From: Chthoniobacter sp.
GTDB taxonomy: Bacteria > Verrucomicrobiota > Verrucomicrobiia > Chthoniobacterales > Chthoniobacteraceae
Length of the DNA stretch: 7,742 nucleotides
NCBI GenBank assembly: GCA_025352865.1
Contig: JANXSB010000082.1
Coordinates: 1-7,742, forward strand
Reading direction: 5' to 3'
Shown here: one piece after another, positions 1 through 6,726 of the stretch
Position numbering within the stretch: position 1 is the stretch's first letter
Layout: each line of letters begins with the position of its first letter
Notes under the pieces: model-generated
Seen by the model: the letters and a program-made list of their open reading frames with translations, nothing else
What the model was told of the DNA's origin: nothing
The model's database searches: none
Position numbers and translations under genes: made by a program

Positions 1-317
1 GTCAGCACCGCCGCCACCTCCGCATCGTCCAGAATCTGCGCGGGCATCACGTTGCTGTAGCTCGTTTGCAAGACCGTGATCGGCCCGGACAACCCCTCGC
101 ACAGCACTTTGATCGTCCGAGCGCGATCCGCTTTCAGCCAGTCGCTCTTCACCAGCGGCGGATACACCGGCGGCGCACCCTGCCCGCCCTGCTGATGACA
201 CAGCGCGCATTTCTCCGCGTAGATTTTTTCCCCGCGCGCCATCTGCTCCGCGTCCGCCGCGCGCCCGATGCCCGGCAGCAGCATCACGAGCACCGCGGCA
301 AAAATCCGGGGAAACAT
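1..317 (-). CDS. c-type cytochrome, monohaem (3' end beyond window)
   Basis: This is a small periplasmic electron carrier of the class I cytochrome c type, of which the first 105 codons are visible. Residues 1-21 form a signal peptide (Arg4, hydrophobic run IFAAVLVMLLP, then GRAAD), so the protein is exported. The haem-binding CxxCH motif is C37-A-L-C-H41, with H41 as proximal ligand. M91 in the VMP motif is the likely distal ligand. The stretches PPLVKSDWL and GLSGPITV resemble cytochromes that accompany periplasmic or membrane dehydrogenases in Planctomycetota and Verrucomicrobiota; this is from memory, not a search. The ATG lies 13 bp after the stop of the membrane-protein gene, so the two are probably co-transcribed. 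No Shine-Dalgarno sequence is visible. The redox partner cannot be told from the sequence, and a second domain beyond the window edge cannot be excluded. Confidence 0.85.
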   Translation of the reverse strand, partial: MFPRIFAAVLVMLLPGIGRAADAEQMARGEKIYAEKCALCHQQGGQGAPPVYPPLVKSDWLKADRARTIKVLCEGLSGPITVLQTSYSNVMPAQILDDAEVAAVL

Positions 318-330
318 CGGGCGCGAAAAA

Positions 331-894
331 CTACGCCGGCTTCGCGAAAGTCAGCGGCAGCACGAGCAGCAGCGCGCCATACGCAAGCCCCGCGAGCGCC
401 GCCATGCGCCAGCGCTTTTCCCCGCCCGTGATCCACGCGATCTGATCCCGCAGCGTGTACGGCATGCCCACCCAAAACAGCGCGAGCGCGACCCACACAT
501 AGACCAGCGTGTTGAGGCAAAGCCGCGCCGGCATTTCCGGCCGCAAAAACGAAGCCTCCAGCAGCGGCTCCGCGCCCAGCAGCACGAGCATCCCGAGCGA
601 GCGCGCCGCGAGAAATTCATCCACATATTTCCACGCGAGAAACCACGCGATCGGCGTCGCCCACAGCACCCGGTTCCGCCAGTTCGAGAACTCCCCGAGG
701 TCCATCGTCCACACCAGCCAGAAGAACCACCCCGCCGCGGCCGTGAGCAGCACCACGCCCAGCGGCTTCGAGCGCGGCAGCGTGCGCAGCCAGTCCTGCG
801 CGGCCTTTCCTTTGAAAAGCGCGAGCGCGTGGCCGAGCAGCACGAAGAGTCCGGTGAGGTAAAGCGCCGTCTCCAGCTTGAGGGAATAGATCAT
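331..894 (-). CDS. multi-pass membrane protein of unknown function
   Basis: The protein has 187 residues and I do not recognise its family. It is strongly hydrophobic, with about six likely membrane segments near residues 9-27, 46-64, 75-91, 99-113, 124-144 and 165-183. It is rich in Trp and Tyr (for example WFFWLVW at 56-62 and AWFLAWKY at 83-90). There is no cleavable signal peptide and no obvious catalytic motif. Histidine is almost absent (H22 only), so it is not an evident haem-binding membrane subunit. It starts 39 bp after the miaB stop and ends 13 bp before the cytochrome c start. The tight pairing with a cytochrome suggests, without proving, a role in a membrane-associated electron-transfer step. 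The ATG at 894 has no Shine-Dalgarno. The reading frame is supported by length, the membrane pattern and operon fit. Confidence 0.75.
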   Translation of the reverse strand: MIYSLKLETALYLTGLFVLLGHALALFKGKAAQDWLRTLPRSKPLGVVLLTAAAGWFFWLVWTMDLGEFSNWRNRVLWATPIAWFLAWKYVDEFLAARSLGMLVLLGAEPLLEASFLRPEMPARLCLNTLVYVWVALALFWVGMPYTLRDQIAWITGGEKRWRMAALAGLAYGALLLVLPLTFAKPA

Positions 895-933
895 GAGCGA
901 GGGCGGGAAGAAGACGCGGCCTGACTGCGCGGC

Positions 934-2319
934 TCAAGCCAAATGTGGCTCCTCCAAAACCGCCGGATCGGCGTAAAGCGAGAAGCCGCTCGAATGTTCG
1001 ATCCGGACATCGAAGACCTCACCGACATGCCGCTCGCTGCCATCGAAAATCACGATCTTGTTCCCCGGCGTGCGCCCCATCAGCCGCGCGTCGTTCGTCT
1101 TGCTGCGGCCTTCGCAAAGAATCTCCACATTCTTCCCGACCAGCGCCTCGCCCTTCGCAATCGCCAGCGCATCCACCACGCGCAGCAAGTCCTGATTGCG
1201 CTCCTCCTTCACCGCTTCCTGCAACTGCCCGTCCATCTCCGCCGCCGGCGTGTCGCGCCGCTGCGAGTAGCGAAAGACGAACGCATTATCGAAACCTACA
1301 CGCTCCACCATCGCGCGCGTCGCCGCGTAGTCCGCGTCCGTTTCACCGGGGAAACCCACGATCACATCCGTCGTCAGCGCGATGTCCGGCCGCACCGCGC
1401 GCAGCTTTTCCGTGAGCGCGAAATACTTCTCCGCCGTGTAAGTGCGGTGCATCGCCCTGAGCATGCGATCCGAGCCCGACTGCATCGGCAAATGCACATG
1501 CGGCATCAGCTTCGGCAGCTCCGCAAAAGCGTTCACCAGATCCTCCCGAAAACCGATCGGGTGCGGCGACGTGAACCGCAACCGCCGCAACCCCTCCACC
1601 GCATGCACCGCCTCCAGCAACTGCACAAACGGCGATTTCCCCTCGCGCTTTTCAAACTCATGCCGCCCGAAAAGATTCACGATCTGCCCCAGCAGCGTCA
1701 CCTCCCGCACCCCGCGCGCCACCAGTTCCTCCACCTCCCGCACGATCTCCGCGATCCCCCGCGACCGCTCCGCCCCGCGCGTGCTCGGCACGATGCAAAA
1801 CGTGCAGTGCATATTGCACCCCTGCATGATCGAGACAAACGCCGTCGCCTGCCGCTCCCGCAGCACATGCTCGCGGATCGTCTCCTGCGAGCCCGCCTCC
1901 TCCGCCACATCCACGATGGAAAACCGCGCATCATCCATCAGCCGCTCCCGCATCGCCCGCTTCCGCTCCAGCAGCTCCTCCACGTAGTCCGCCACCTTGT
2001 GAAACTTCTGCGTCCCCACCACGAGATCCACATGCCCGATGTCCCGCACCAGCTCCGCCCCGCGCGACTGCGCCATGCACCCGAGGAAGCCAAAAATCAT
2101 CTCCGGCTTATTCGCCCGCAGCCGCCCCAGCAGGCCCATTTTTCCCAGCGCCTTCTGCTCCGCCAGATCGCGCACACTGCACGTATTCAGCAGCACCACA
2201 TCGGCGTCTTTTTCGCTCGGCGTCATCTCATGCCCCCGCGCCACCAGCATGCGCGCGACCTGCTCCGAGTCGCGTTCATTCATCTGGCATCCGTAGGTCT
2301 TGAGGAAAACTTTGGGCAT
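934..2319 (-). CDS. miaB: tRNA-2-methylthio-N6-dimethylallyladenosine synthase (MiaB)
   Basis: This cytoplasmic radical-SAM methylthiotransferase converts i6A37 to ms2i6A37 in tRNAs reading codons that start with U. At 461 residues it has the normal family length. The N-terminal UPF0004 domain (about 1-125) carries the three cysteines of the auxiliary 4Fe-4S cluster: C11 (YGCQMN), C47 (NTCSVR) and C81 (GCMAQ). The radical-SAM core has CxxxCxxC at C168, C172 and C175 (GCNMHCTFC), then TSPHP, HLPMQSGS and DVIVGFPGET. A TRAM RNA-binding domain occupies roughly 390-455. These features separate MiaB from RimO and MtaB, whose motifs differ. One oddity is LGQIVN where most MiaB proteins have LGQNVN. 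The ATG at 2319 precedes the canonical MPKVFLKTYGCQMN start. The gene lies 53 bp after purN in the same direction, and no Shine-Dalgarno is seen. Confidence 0.97.
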   Translation of the reverse strand: MPKVFLKTYGCQMNERDSEQVARMLVARGHEMTPSEKDADVVLLNTCSVRDLAEQKALGKMGLLGRLRANKPEMIFGFLGCMAQSRGAELVRDIGHVDLVVGTQKFHKVADYVEELLERKRAMRERLMDDARFSIVDVAEEAGSQETIREHVLRERQATAFVSIMQGCNMHCTFCIVPSTRGAERSRGIAEIVREVEELVARGVREVTLLGQIVNLFGRHEFEKREGKSPFVQLLEAVHAVEGLRRLRFTSPHPIGFREDLVNAFAELPKLMPHVHLPMQSGSDRMLRAMHRTYTAEKYFALTEKLRAVRPDIALTTDVIVGFPGETDADYAATRAMVERVGFDNAFVFRYSQRRDTPAAEMDGQLQEAVKEERNQDLLRVVDALAIAKGEALVGKNVEILCEGRSKTNDARLMGRTPGNKIVIFDGSERHVGEVFDVRIEHSSGFSLYADPAVLEEPHLA

Positions 2320-2372
2320 CGTGTGGAAAGGGCGCGCAAACTACCGCATCCCCCGCCCCGCGCAAACGGCCT

Positions 2373-2951
2373 TCAGTCCGCCGCCGCGGCCAGGCCCGCC
2401 AGCACCTCCGGGTAAAGCGCATGCTCCGCCACCTGGATGCGCGCATGCAGCGTCTCCGCCGTGTCCCCCGGCAGCACCGGCACCGCACGCTGCGCAATGA
2501 CCTCCCCCGTATCCATCCCCGCGTCCACGTAATGCACCGTGCAACCCGTCTCGGCGACACCCGCCGCCAGCGCCTGCCGCCACGCCTCCAGCCCCGGAAA
2601 CGCCGGTAGCAGCGACGGGTGGATATTCACGATGCGCCGTGGAAACGCCTCCAGCAGCGGCGGCTTGATCATCCGCATGTAGCCTGCCAGCACCACCCAC
2701 TCCGCGCCCGCGCTTTGCAAAATCTCCACCACCCGCCGCTCCGCCTCCGGCTCCAGCTTCGTCTTGAAACGCCCCGGCTCCACAAACTCCGCCCGCAGCC
2801 CGCGAACCCGCGCCAGCTCAAGGATCCCAGCCGACGCCACATCCGAAATCACCACCCGCACCTCCGCATCCAGCCCCCCGCGTCCGATCGCATCCGCGAT
2901 CGCGCGAAAGTTCGACCCCTTCCCCGAACCCAGCACCCCGATCCTCAGCAT
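2373..2951 (-). CDS. purN: phosphoribosylglycinamide formyltransferase (GAR transformylase 1)
   Basis: PurN transfers the formyl group of 10-formyltetrahydrofolate to GAR, giving FGAR, the third step of de novo purine synthesis in the cytoplasm. The protein has 192 residues, typical for the family. The phosphate-binding loop is GSGKGSN (8-14). The catalytic triad is N109 and H111 in NIHPSLLP, and D147 in DAGMDTGE. The folate-side motif VLAGYMRMI is at 87-95. The ATG at 2951 is chosen because the family fold begins MLRIGVLGSG. A longer in-frame start at 3038 would add 29 low-complexity residues inside the upstream gene. The chosen ATG overlaps the rfaE2-like stop by 7 bp (ATGCTGA), indicating translational coupling. 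It also has the best Shine-Dalgarno in the window (GGGAAGG about 5 bases upstream). Confidence 0.96.
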   Translation of the reverse strand: MLRIGVLGSGKGSNFRAIADAIGRGGLDAEVRVVISDVASAGILELARVRGLRAEFVEPGRFKTKLEPEAERRVVEILQSAGAEWVVLAGYMRMIKPPLLEAFPRRIVNIHPSLLPAFPGLEAWRQALAAGVAETGCTVHYVDAGMDTGEVIAQRAVPVLPGDTAETLHARIQVAEHALYPEVLAGLAAAAD

Positions 2952-3424
2952 GCCGCCTTCCCGATCATCGCCGTCGTCGATTTTCCCGGCACCAGCGGCA
3001 GGATGTGAATGTCCGCTCCCACCTCGCCCAGCGCCCACCGCTCCTCCGCATTGAGCTGCTCCACCGTATAGTCACCGCCCTTCGCGTAAATCTGCGGACG
3101 GATCGCATGCACCAGCTCCGTCACCCGCTCCGCATCGAAAATCACCACGTAATCCACGCACCCGAGCGCCGCCAAAACCTCCGCGCGATCCTGCTCGCCA
3201 TTGACCGGCCGCGCCGGCCCCTTCAGCGCCCGCACACTCGCATCGCCATTCACCGCCACGATCAGCGCCTCCCCCAGCGCCCGCGCCGCCTGGAGATAGC
3301 GCACATGCCCGACATGCAGCAGATCAAAACAGCCATTGGTGAAAACCACGCGCCGGCCTTCATCGGCGAGCAAATCGCGGAAGCGGACGATCTCGGCAAG
3401 CGGCAGGATTTTTTCACGGCTCAT
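2945..3424 (-). CDS. rfaE2: D-glycero-beta-D-manno-heptose 1-phosphate adenylyltransferase, stand-alone (RfaE2/HldE C-domain)
   Basis: This nucleotidyltransferase activates heptose 1-phosphate with ATP to ADP-heptose, the precursor of LPS inner-core heptose. The 159-residue protein corresponds only to the C-terminal half of E. coli HldE; no kinase domain is attached. The cytidylyltransferase-fold signature is GCFDLLHVGH (31-40) with the HxGH pair H37/H40. NGDASVRALKGPARPVN follows, then the family-typical KGGDYT and the C-terminal GKSTTAMI (147-154), close to the usual GKSTTxII. The ATG at 3424 gives MSREKILPL. An upstream ATG at 3460 would add 12 Gly-rich residues and is less likely. The stop overlaps purN by 7 bp and the upstream deacetylase ends 47 bp before. 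It implies an outer membrane with heptose-containing lipid-linked sugar, although related heptose pathways also feed capsules and glycoproteins. Confidence 0.93.
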   Translation of the reverse strand: MSREKILPLAEIVRFRDLLADEGRRVVFTNGCFDLLHVGHVRYLQAARALGEALIVAVNGDASVRALKGPARPVNGEQDRAEVLAALGCVDYVVIFDAERVTELVHAIRPQIYAKGGDYTVEQLNAEERWALGEVGADIHILPLVPGKSTTAMIGKAAC

Positions 3425-3471
3425 ACCCGCGCACCCTAAGCCGCCACCACCCGCCAGCACAAGCCGCGCGG

Positions 3472-4485
3472 CTAGCCGGTGACGACGCGCTGGAATTTCC
3501 GCTCACGCGCGGAAAGCAGGCCGCTTTCCAATTTCCGCACGCGGTCGGGTGCGGGATAGTTTCCGCTCACCGTGAGCCGCGGCAGCGCCGTGAGGTGGCG
3601 CGCGTGGGCGGGAAAAAGATTCGCGCAGCGCGTCGTCGTCGCCGTGGAAAATGCGGCCTCGTTTGCGAGGCGGAATTCGCGCGAGCCGACGGCATTGGCA
3701 CCGCCAAAAGGAAACGCGAGATGCCGCACCGGACCGCCGAGCTGCGCCTCCACCTGCCGCTTGGAATCCGCCATCTCCGCCAGCGCCTCCGCCTCGCCGA
3801 GCAGCCTCAGCACAGGATGCGTGACCGTGTGCGCGCCGATCGTCACCAGCGGTTCCGCCGCCAGCCGCCGCACCTCGTCCCACGTCATCATCAGCCGCTT
3901 TTGCAGGCCCACCGCGTCGATCCCGGCCGCCACACAAATCGCCGCCACCAGTTCCTCACGCGCCTCGCCCAGCTCTTCACGGATCATTTTCGCCAGCGCG
4001 GAAAACGCCTCCAGCGAACCCGCCGGCCAACCGTACTCCCGCCCGCGCCACGCAAAATCCAGCCGCTCACCGCGCCCCAGCGCCGCGTCGATCTGGTACC
4101 ACCAAAGACTCGCGCTCCCGTCGATCAGACCGGGGCTCACATGCACCGCGAAGGGCATGCCGAACTCCCGGAAAACCGGCAGCGCCAGCGTGAGATTGTC
4201 GCGGTAGCCATCGTCGAAAGTGAAGCACGCGAACTTCCGCCCGCGCGGCCTCACGAGCCGCTCCGGCACTTGATCCAGCGCGATCACCTCCAGCCCGCGC
4301 CCCGCCACCCACGCCAGCATCGCGCGCAAACTCTCCGGCGCGATTTCCAGCGCGCGATTGTCCGGCAGCGCCGACCTTTCAGCGTCGGGCACGATGCGAT
4401 GCAGACAGAAAATCGCCCCGATCCCGCCATAGATTTGCCGGGCCAGCAGCACGGCAAATTGTTCGGCGGCGGTGCGGAGAGACAT
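3472..4485 (-). CDS. polysaccharide deacetylase family protein (CE4/NodB domain)
   Basis: This is a probable metal-dependent amidase that removes N-acetyl groups from a polysaccharide or lipid-linked amino sugar. At 337 residues, the NodB core carries motif 1 TFDDG (89-93, general base D91 and metal ligand D92), motif 2 HTVTH (219-223, metal ligands H219/H223) and motif 3 FPFGG (258-262). The 126-residue distance from D91 to H219 is much longer than the roughly 50 residues of compact peptidoglycan deacetylases. It contains an inserted, partly helical region (about 140-205), as in many exopolysaccharide and O-antigen locus members. The N-terminus has no clear signal peptide; residues 10-28 are only mildly hydrophobic, so a cytoplasmic or membrane-facing site is possible. 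It is the first gene of the minus-strand run. The exact substrate cannot be read from sequence. Confidence 0.9.
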   Translation of the reverse strand: MSLRTAAEQFAVLLARQIYGGIGAIFCLHRIVPDAERSALPDNRALEIAPESLRAMLAWVAGRGLEVIALDQVPERLVRPRGRKFACFTFDDGYRDNLTLALPVFREFGMPFAVHVSPGLIDGSASLWWYQIDAALGRGERLDFAWRGREYGWPAGSLEAFSALAKMIREELGEAREELVAAICVAAGIDAVGLQKRLMMTWDEVRRLAAEPLVTIGAHTVTHPVLRLLGEAEALAEMADSKRQVEAQLGGPVRHLAFPFGGANAVGSREFRLANEAAFSTATTTRCANLFPAHARHLTALPRLTVSGNYPAPDRVRKLESGLLSARERKFQRVVTG

Positions 4486-4496
4486 GAGCGCGCAAG

Positions 4497-4526
4497 TTGA
4501 CAGCCCGCTTTCCCGCCAGCAATAAC
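4497..4526 (+). promoter_or_regulatory. putative sigma-70 promoter for the KAS III gene
   Basis: A perfect -35 hexamer TTGACA (4497-4502) is followed after 18 bp by AATAAC (4521-4526), which matches 4 of 6 bases of TATAAT. It sits in the 62-bp gap between the divergent deacetylase and KAS III genes, placing a start site roughly 15-20 bp before the KAS III ATG. An AT-rich AATAA in GC-rich surroundings supports it. The -10 match is imperfect and the consensus was defined in other phyla, so it is a candidate only. No equally good promoter is visible for the minus strand in the same gap. Confidence 0.4.
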
Positions 4527-4547
4527 CAACGCCCCCGCACCCACCGC

Positions 4548-5531
4548 ATGACCGCCCTCCTCACCGCCCTCGAATACCACCTCGGCGAGCGCCTCGAAAC
4601 CAACGCCGACCTCGCCGCCGAGCATCCCGAATGGGACATGGCGCGACTCGTCGCAAAGCTCGGCGTCCGCCAGCGCTGCCTCGCCCAGCCCGGCGAAACC
4701 GCCGCCGACCTCGCCGTGCGCGCCGCGCAAAAACTCTTCGCCAGCGGTGCCTGCGCGCCCCACGAAATCGACTTCCTCCTTTTCTGCACGCAGACCCCCG
4801 ACCACCTCATCCCCACCACCGCCTGCGCCTTGCAGACCCGGCTCGGCATCCCCACCCACGCCGGCGCGCTCGATTTCAATCTCGGCTGCTCCGGCTACAT
4901 CTACGGCCTCAGCCTCGCCAAAGGCCTCGTCGAATCCGGCCAGGCCCGCACCGTCCTCCTCCTCACCGGCGACACCTACAGCCGCTTCATCAACCCCGCC
5001 GACCGCAACGTCCGCCTCGTCTTCGGCGACGGTGCCGCCGCCACCCTCATCCGCGCCGAGGCCGCGGGCATCACCGGCGCAAAAATGACCGCCTTCACCT
5101 TCGGCACCGACGGCACCGGCGCGGAAAACCTCATCGTCCGCAACAGCGGCCTGCGCACCCGCGGCTGCCCCGCGCCCGGCGGCGACTTCCTCGAAATGAA
5201 CGGCGGCGAAATCTTCAACTTCACCCTCCGCGTCGTCGCCCCCCTCGTCGCCGAAATCCTCCACCGCGCCGGTACCACCCTCGACGCCATCGACACCGTC
5301 GTCCCGCACCAAGCCAATGCCTACATGCTCGAACACCTCCGCGAAAAGCTCGGCGTGCCGCCGGAAAAATTCGCCGTCACCCTCGCCGACTGCGGCAATA
5401 CCGTCTCCTCCTCCATTCCCATCGCCCTCCGCCAATGGCGCGCGGAGCCCCAGTGGTTTCTGGAAAAGCGCACCCTCCTCCTCGGCTTCGGCGTCGGCTA
5501 CTCCTGGGGCGGCTGCCTGCTCGCGCCCTGA
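4548..5531 (+). CDS. FabH-like 3-oxoacyl-ACP synthase III
   Basis: This thiolase-fold condensing enzyme primes acyl chains by joining an acyl-CoA to malonyl-ACP with loss of CO2. The protein has 327 residues, the usual FabH length. The catalytic triad is complete: C114 in LGCSGYIYGL, H254 in PHQAN and N284 in CGNTVSSS. FGDGAAATL (159-167) and the C-terminal GFGVGYSWGG are also family signatures. The ATG at 4548 is preferred over an in-frame TTG at 4497, which would lie in the probable -35 box. It is more like FabH paralogues of glycan loci than housekeeping fabH, and the genes beyond the PiT insertion are an ACP and an SDR rather than plsX, fabD or acpP. Codons end overwhelmingly in C (GCC, CTC, ACC). 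Donor acyl-CoA is unknown; acetyl-CoA is the default guess. Confidence 0.92.
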   Translation: MTALLTALEYHLGERLETNADLAAEHPEWDMARLVAKLGVRQRCLAQPGETAADLAVRAAQKLFASGACAPHEIDFLLFCTQTPDHLIPTTACALQTRLGIPTHAGALDFNLGCSGYIYGLSLAKGLVESGQARTVLLLTGDTYSRFINPADRNVRLVFGDGAAATLIRAEAAGITGAKMTAFTFGTDGTGAENLIVRNSGLRTRGCPAPGGDFLEMNGGEIFNFTLRVVAPLVAEILHRAGTTLDAIDTVVPHQANAYMLEHLREKLGVPPEKFAVTLADCGNTVSSSIPIALRQWRAEPQWFLEKRTLLLGFGVGYSWGGCLLAP

Positions 5532-5543
5532 AATAACATTGAA

Positions 5544-5561
5544 GCCAACTTCTAGTTAGGC
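5544..5561 (+). other. small hairpin after the KAS III gene, overlapping the left repeat
   Basis: GCCAAC (5544-5549) can pair with GTTAGGC (5555-5561) with one bulged A around the 5-base loop TTCTA. It starts 12 bases after the KAS III stop. It is followed by only GTTT, so it is at best a weak intrinsic terminator. Its 3' arm is the GTTRRRY-like core of the left inverted repeat, so it may equally be recombination-site structure. Confidence 0.35.
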
Positions 5562-5567
5562 GTTTCC
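5555..5567 (+). repeat. left 13-bp inverted repeat flanking the PiT gene
   Basis: GTTAGGCGTTTCC here is the exact reverse complement of 6714-6726. The match ends sharply at both sides (A against G outside, T against G inside). The first seven bases, GTTAGGC, fit the integron recombination core GTTRRRY, whose crossover lies between G and TT. Confidence 0.85.
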
Positions 5568-5590
5568 TCGAGCCCCAGAATCGTAAAACC

Positions 5591-6706
5591 ATGACTATAC
5601 TTCTACTTATCGCCGTCGCCTTTCTCGCCTACTCCAACGGAACCAACGACAACTTCAAGGGCGTGGCCTCTTTGTTCGGCAGCCGGACGACGACTTATCG
5701 CACTGCCATCACGTGGGCCACGCTCACCACCTTTGCCGGTTCCGTTTGTTCCATCTTCCTCGCTCAGTCGCTGCTCAAGAAGTTCTCAGGCAAGGGTCTC
5801 GTTCCCGATGCGCTGGTTGGCTCCGAGCACTTTCTCTTAGCCGTCGCACTCGGCGCTGGCATCACGGTTATTCTCGCCACCCGACTTGGTTTCCCCATCT
5901 CCACGACGCACGGCTTGACCGGCGCGATTGTTGGTGCCGGTTTGGCGGCAGTCGGTGGGCAGGTCGCTTTCGGCGTGCTCGGCAAGCACTTCGTTTTGCC
6001 GCTCCTGCTTAGTCCCGTGCTAGCTGTTTTGCTTGGCGCTTTGCTTTACCTCGCGTTTCGCCTTTTGCGCCTGCGTCTTGGCATCACCAAGGAGTCTTGC
6101 GTGTGCGTCGGCACCGAGCAGCGAGTCGTTCCAATTCCGCAACCCGTCTCAGTGCTTGCAGTGCAGCGGGCCCATTCGTTGGCCGTCGTCGTGGATAGCG
6201 AGGCGCAGTGTTCCGAGCGTTACGCCGGGGCATATCTCGGCGTCAACTGCCAGCAGACGATGGACGCCGCTCATTTCCTGAGTTCCGGCGTCGTGAGCTT
6301 TGCCCGTGGCCTGAACGACACTCCCAAGATGGCCGCTTTACTCCTCGTAGTGCAGGCGTTCGACATTCGTTGGGGCTTGGTTCTGGTAGCCGTTGCCATT
6401 GCCCTCGGCGGCGTGCTGAACGCCCGCCGCGTGGCAGAGACGATGAGCCACAAGATTACTGCCATGAATCACGGGCAGGGCTTTTCCGCCAACCTAGCCA
6501 CCGGCATCCTTGTCATTCTGGCGAGCACGTTTGGTCTGCCTGTCTCGACCACTCATGTCTCGGTCGGCGCTCTATTCGGCATCGGTGCTACCACGCGGCA
6601 GGCAGATTACCGCGTCGTGTCAGGCATTCTACTTTCGTGGCTCCTGACGCTTCCGTGCGCGGCGATTCTCAGCGGAGCGGCTTACTGGCTACTAACGCGC
6701 CAATGA
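5591..6706 (+). CDS. inorganic phosphate transporter, PiT family
   Basis: This inner-membrane permease of the PiT (PF01384) family takes up phosphate, probably as a metal-phosphate complex with protons or as a sodium symport. The 371-residue protein shows the internal duplication of the family. Half one has SNGTNDNFKG (15-24) and FPISTTHG (101-108); half two has RGLNDTPKM (239-247) and LPVSTTHVS (316-324). About ten hydrophobic segments are visible. The central soluble loop (about 165-225) has four cysteines, C170 and C172 (CVCVG), C207 and C220, as I recall from a proteobacterial-type subgroup. Codons such as CTT, TTG, GCT and TTT are much commoner than in neighbours: 33 G+C of 60 at 6001-6060 against 43 of 60 at 5101-5160. 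No PhoU-like partner is adjacent and no Shine-Dalgarno precedes the ATG. The flanking inverted repeat suggests acquisition by transfer. Confidence 0.95.
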   Translation: MTILLLIAVAFLAYSNGTNDNFKGVASLFGSRTTTYRTAITWATLTTFAGSVCSIFLAQSLLKKFSGKGLVPDALVGSEHFLLAVALGAGITVILATRLGFPISTTHGLTGAIVGAGLAAVGGQVAFGVLGKHFVLPLLLSPVLAVLLGALLYLAFRLLRLRLGITKESCVCVGTEQRVVPIPQPVSVLAVQRAHSLAVVVDSEAQCSERYAGAYLGVNCQQTMDAAHFLSSGVVSFARGLNDTPKMAALLLVVQAFDIRWGLVLVAVAIALGGVLNARRVAETMSHKITAMNHGQGFSANLATGILVILASTFGLPVSTTHVSVGALFGIGATTRQADYRVVSGILLSWLLTLPCAAILSGAAYWLLTRQ

Positions 6707-6713
6707 CACAACC

Positions 6714-6726
6714 GGAAACGCCTAAC
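6714..6726 (-). repeat. right 13-bp inverted repeat flanking the PiT gene
   Basis: GGAAACGCCTAAC is the exact reverse complement of 5555-5567 and begins 7 bases after the PiT stop codon. Its last seven bases, GCCTAAC (6720-6726), fit the integron attC R'' core RYYYAAC. Confidence 0.85.

Larger units (their letters stand above)
5555..6726 (+). mobile_element. putative single-gene mobile cassette carrying a PiT transporter
   Basis: The segment consists of one plus-strand gene with almost no extra sequence, bounded by an exact 13-bp inverted repeat. It interrupts an otherwise compact KAS III-ACP-SDR set and is less GC-rich than the genes on both sides. This is the layout of an integron gene cassette (TTRRRY, one gene, RYYYAAC at the start of attC). 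If an attC is present, the right boundary would extend to about 6779. No integrase, transposase or clear target duplication is visible. A passenger element with short terminal repeats is an alternative. Composition, repeat and interruption are seen; mobility is inferred. Confidence 0.45.

Noticed and set aside
943..2415. A 490-codon open frame on the plus strand opposite miaB
   Set aside because: It is an Arg/His/Pro-rich antisense shadow typical of GC-rich DNA. The minus strand encodes an unmistakable full-length MiaB.
2952..3038. A 29-residue N-terminal extension of PurN
   Set aside because: It is Gly-rich sequence inside the upstream gene. The family begins at the Rossmann-like strand MLRIGVLGSG, and that start has an SD.
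3463..3472. The GC palindrome GCCGCGCGGC at the end of the deacetylase gene, as a terminator
   Set aside because: It has no loop and no T-tract on either strand, and the downstream gene is only 47 bp away in the same direction.
4284..5435. A 383-codon open frame on the minus strand opposite KAS III
   Set aside because: It is Gly/Ala/Glu low-complexity, runs through both the KAS III gene and the deacetylase start, and has no family motif. KAS III has a complete active site.
5555..6726. Target-site duplication at the borders of the repeat-flanked segment
   Set aside because: The bases just outside the two repeats (ending TTCTA on the left, starting CCGTA on the right) are not a convincing direct repeat.
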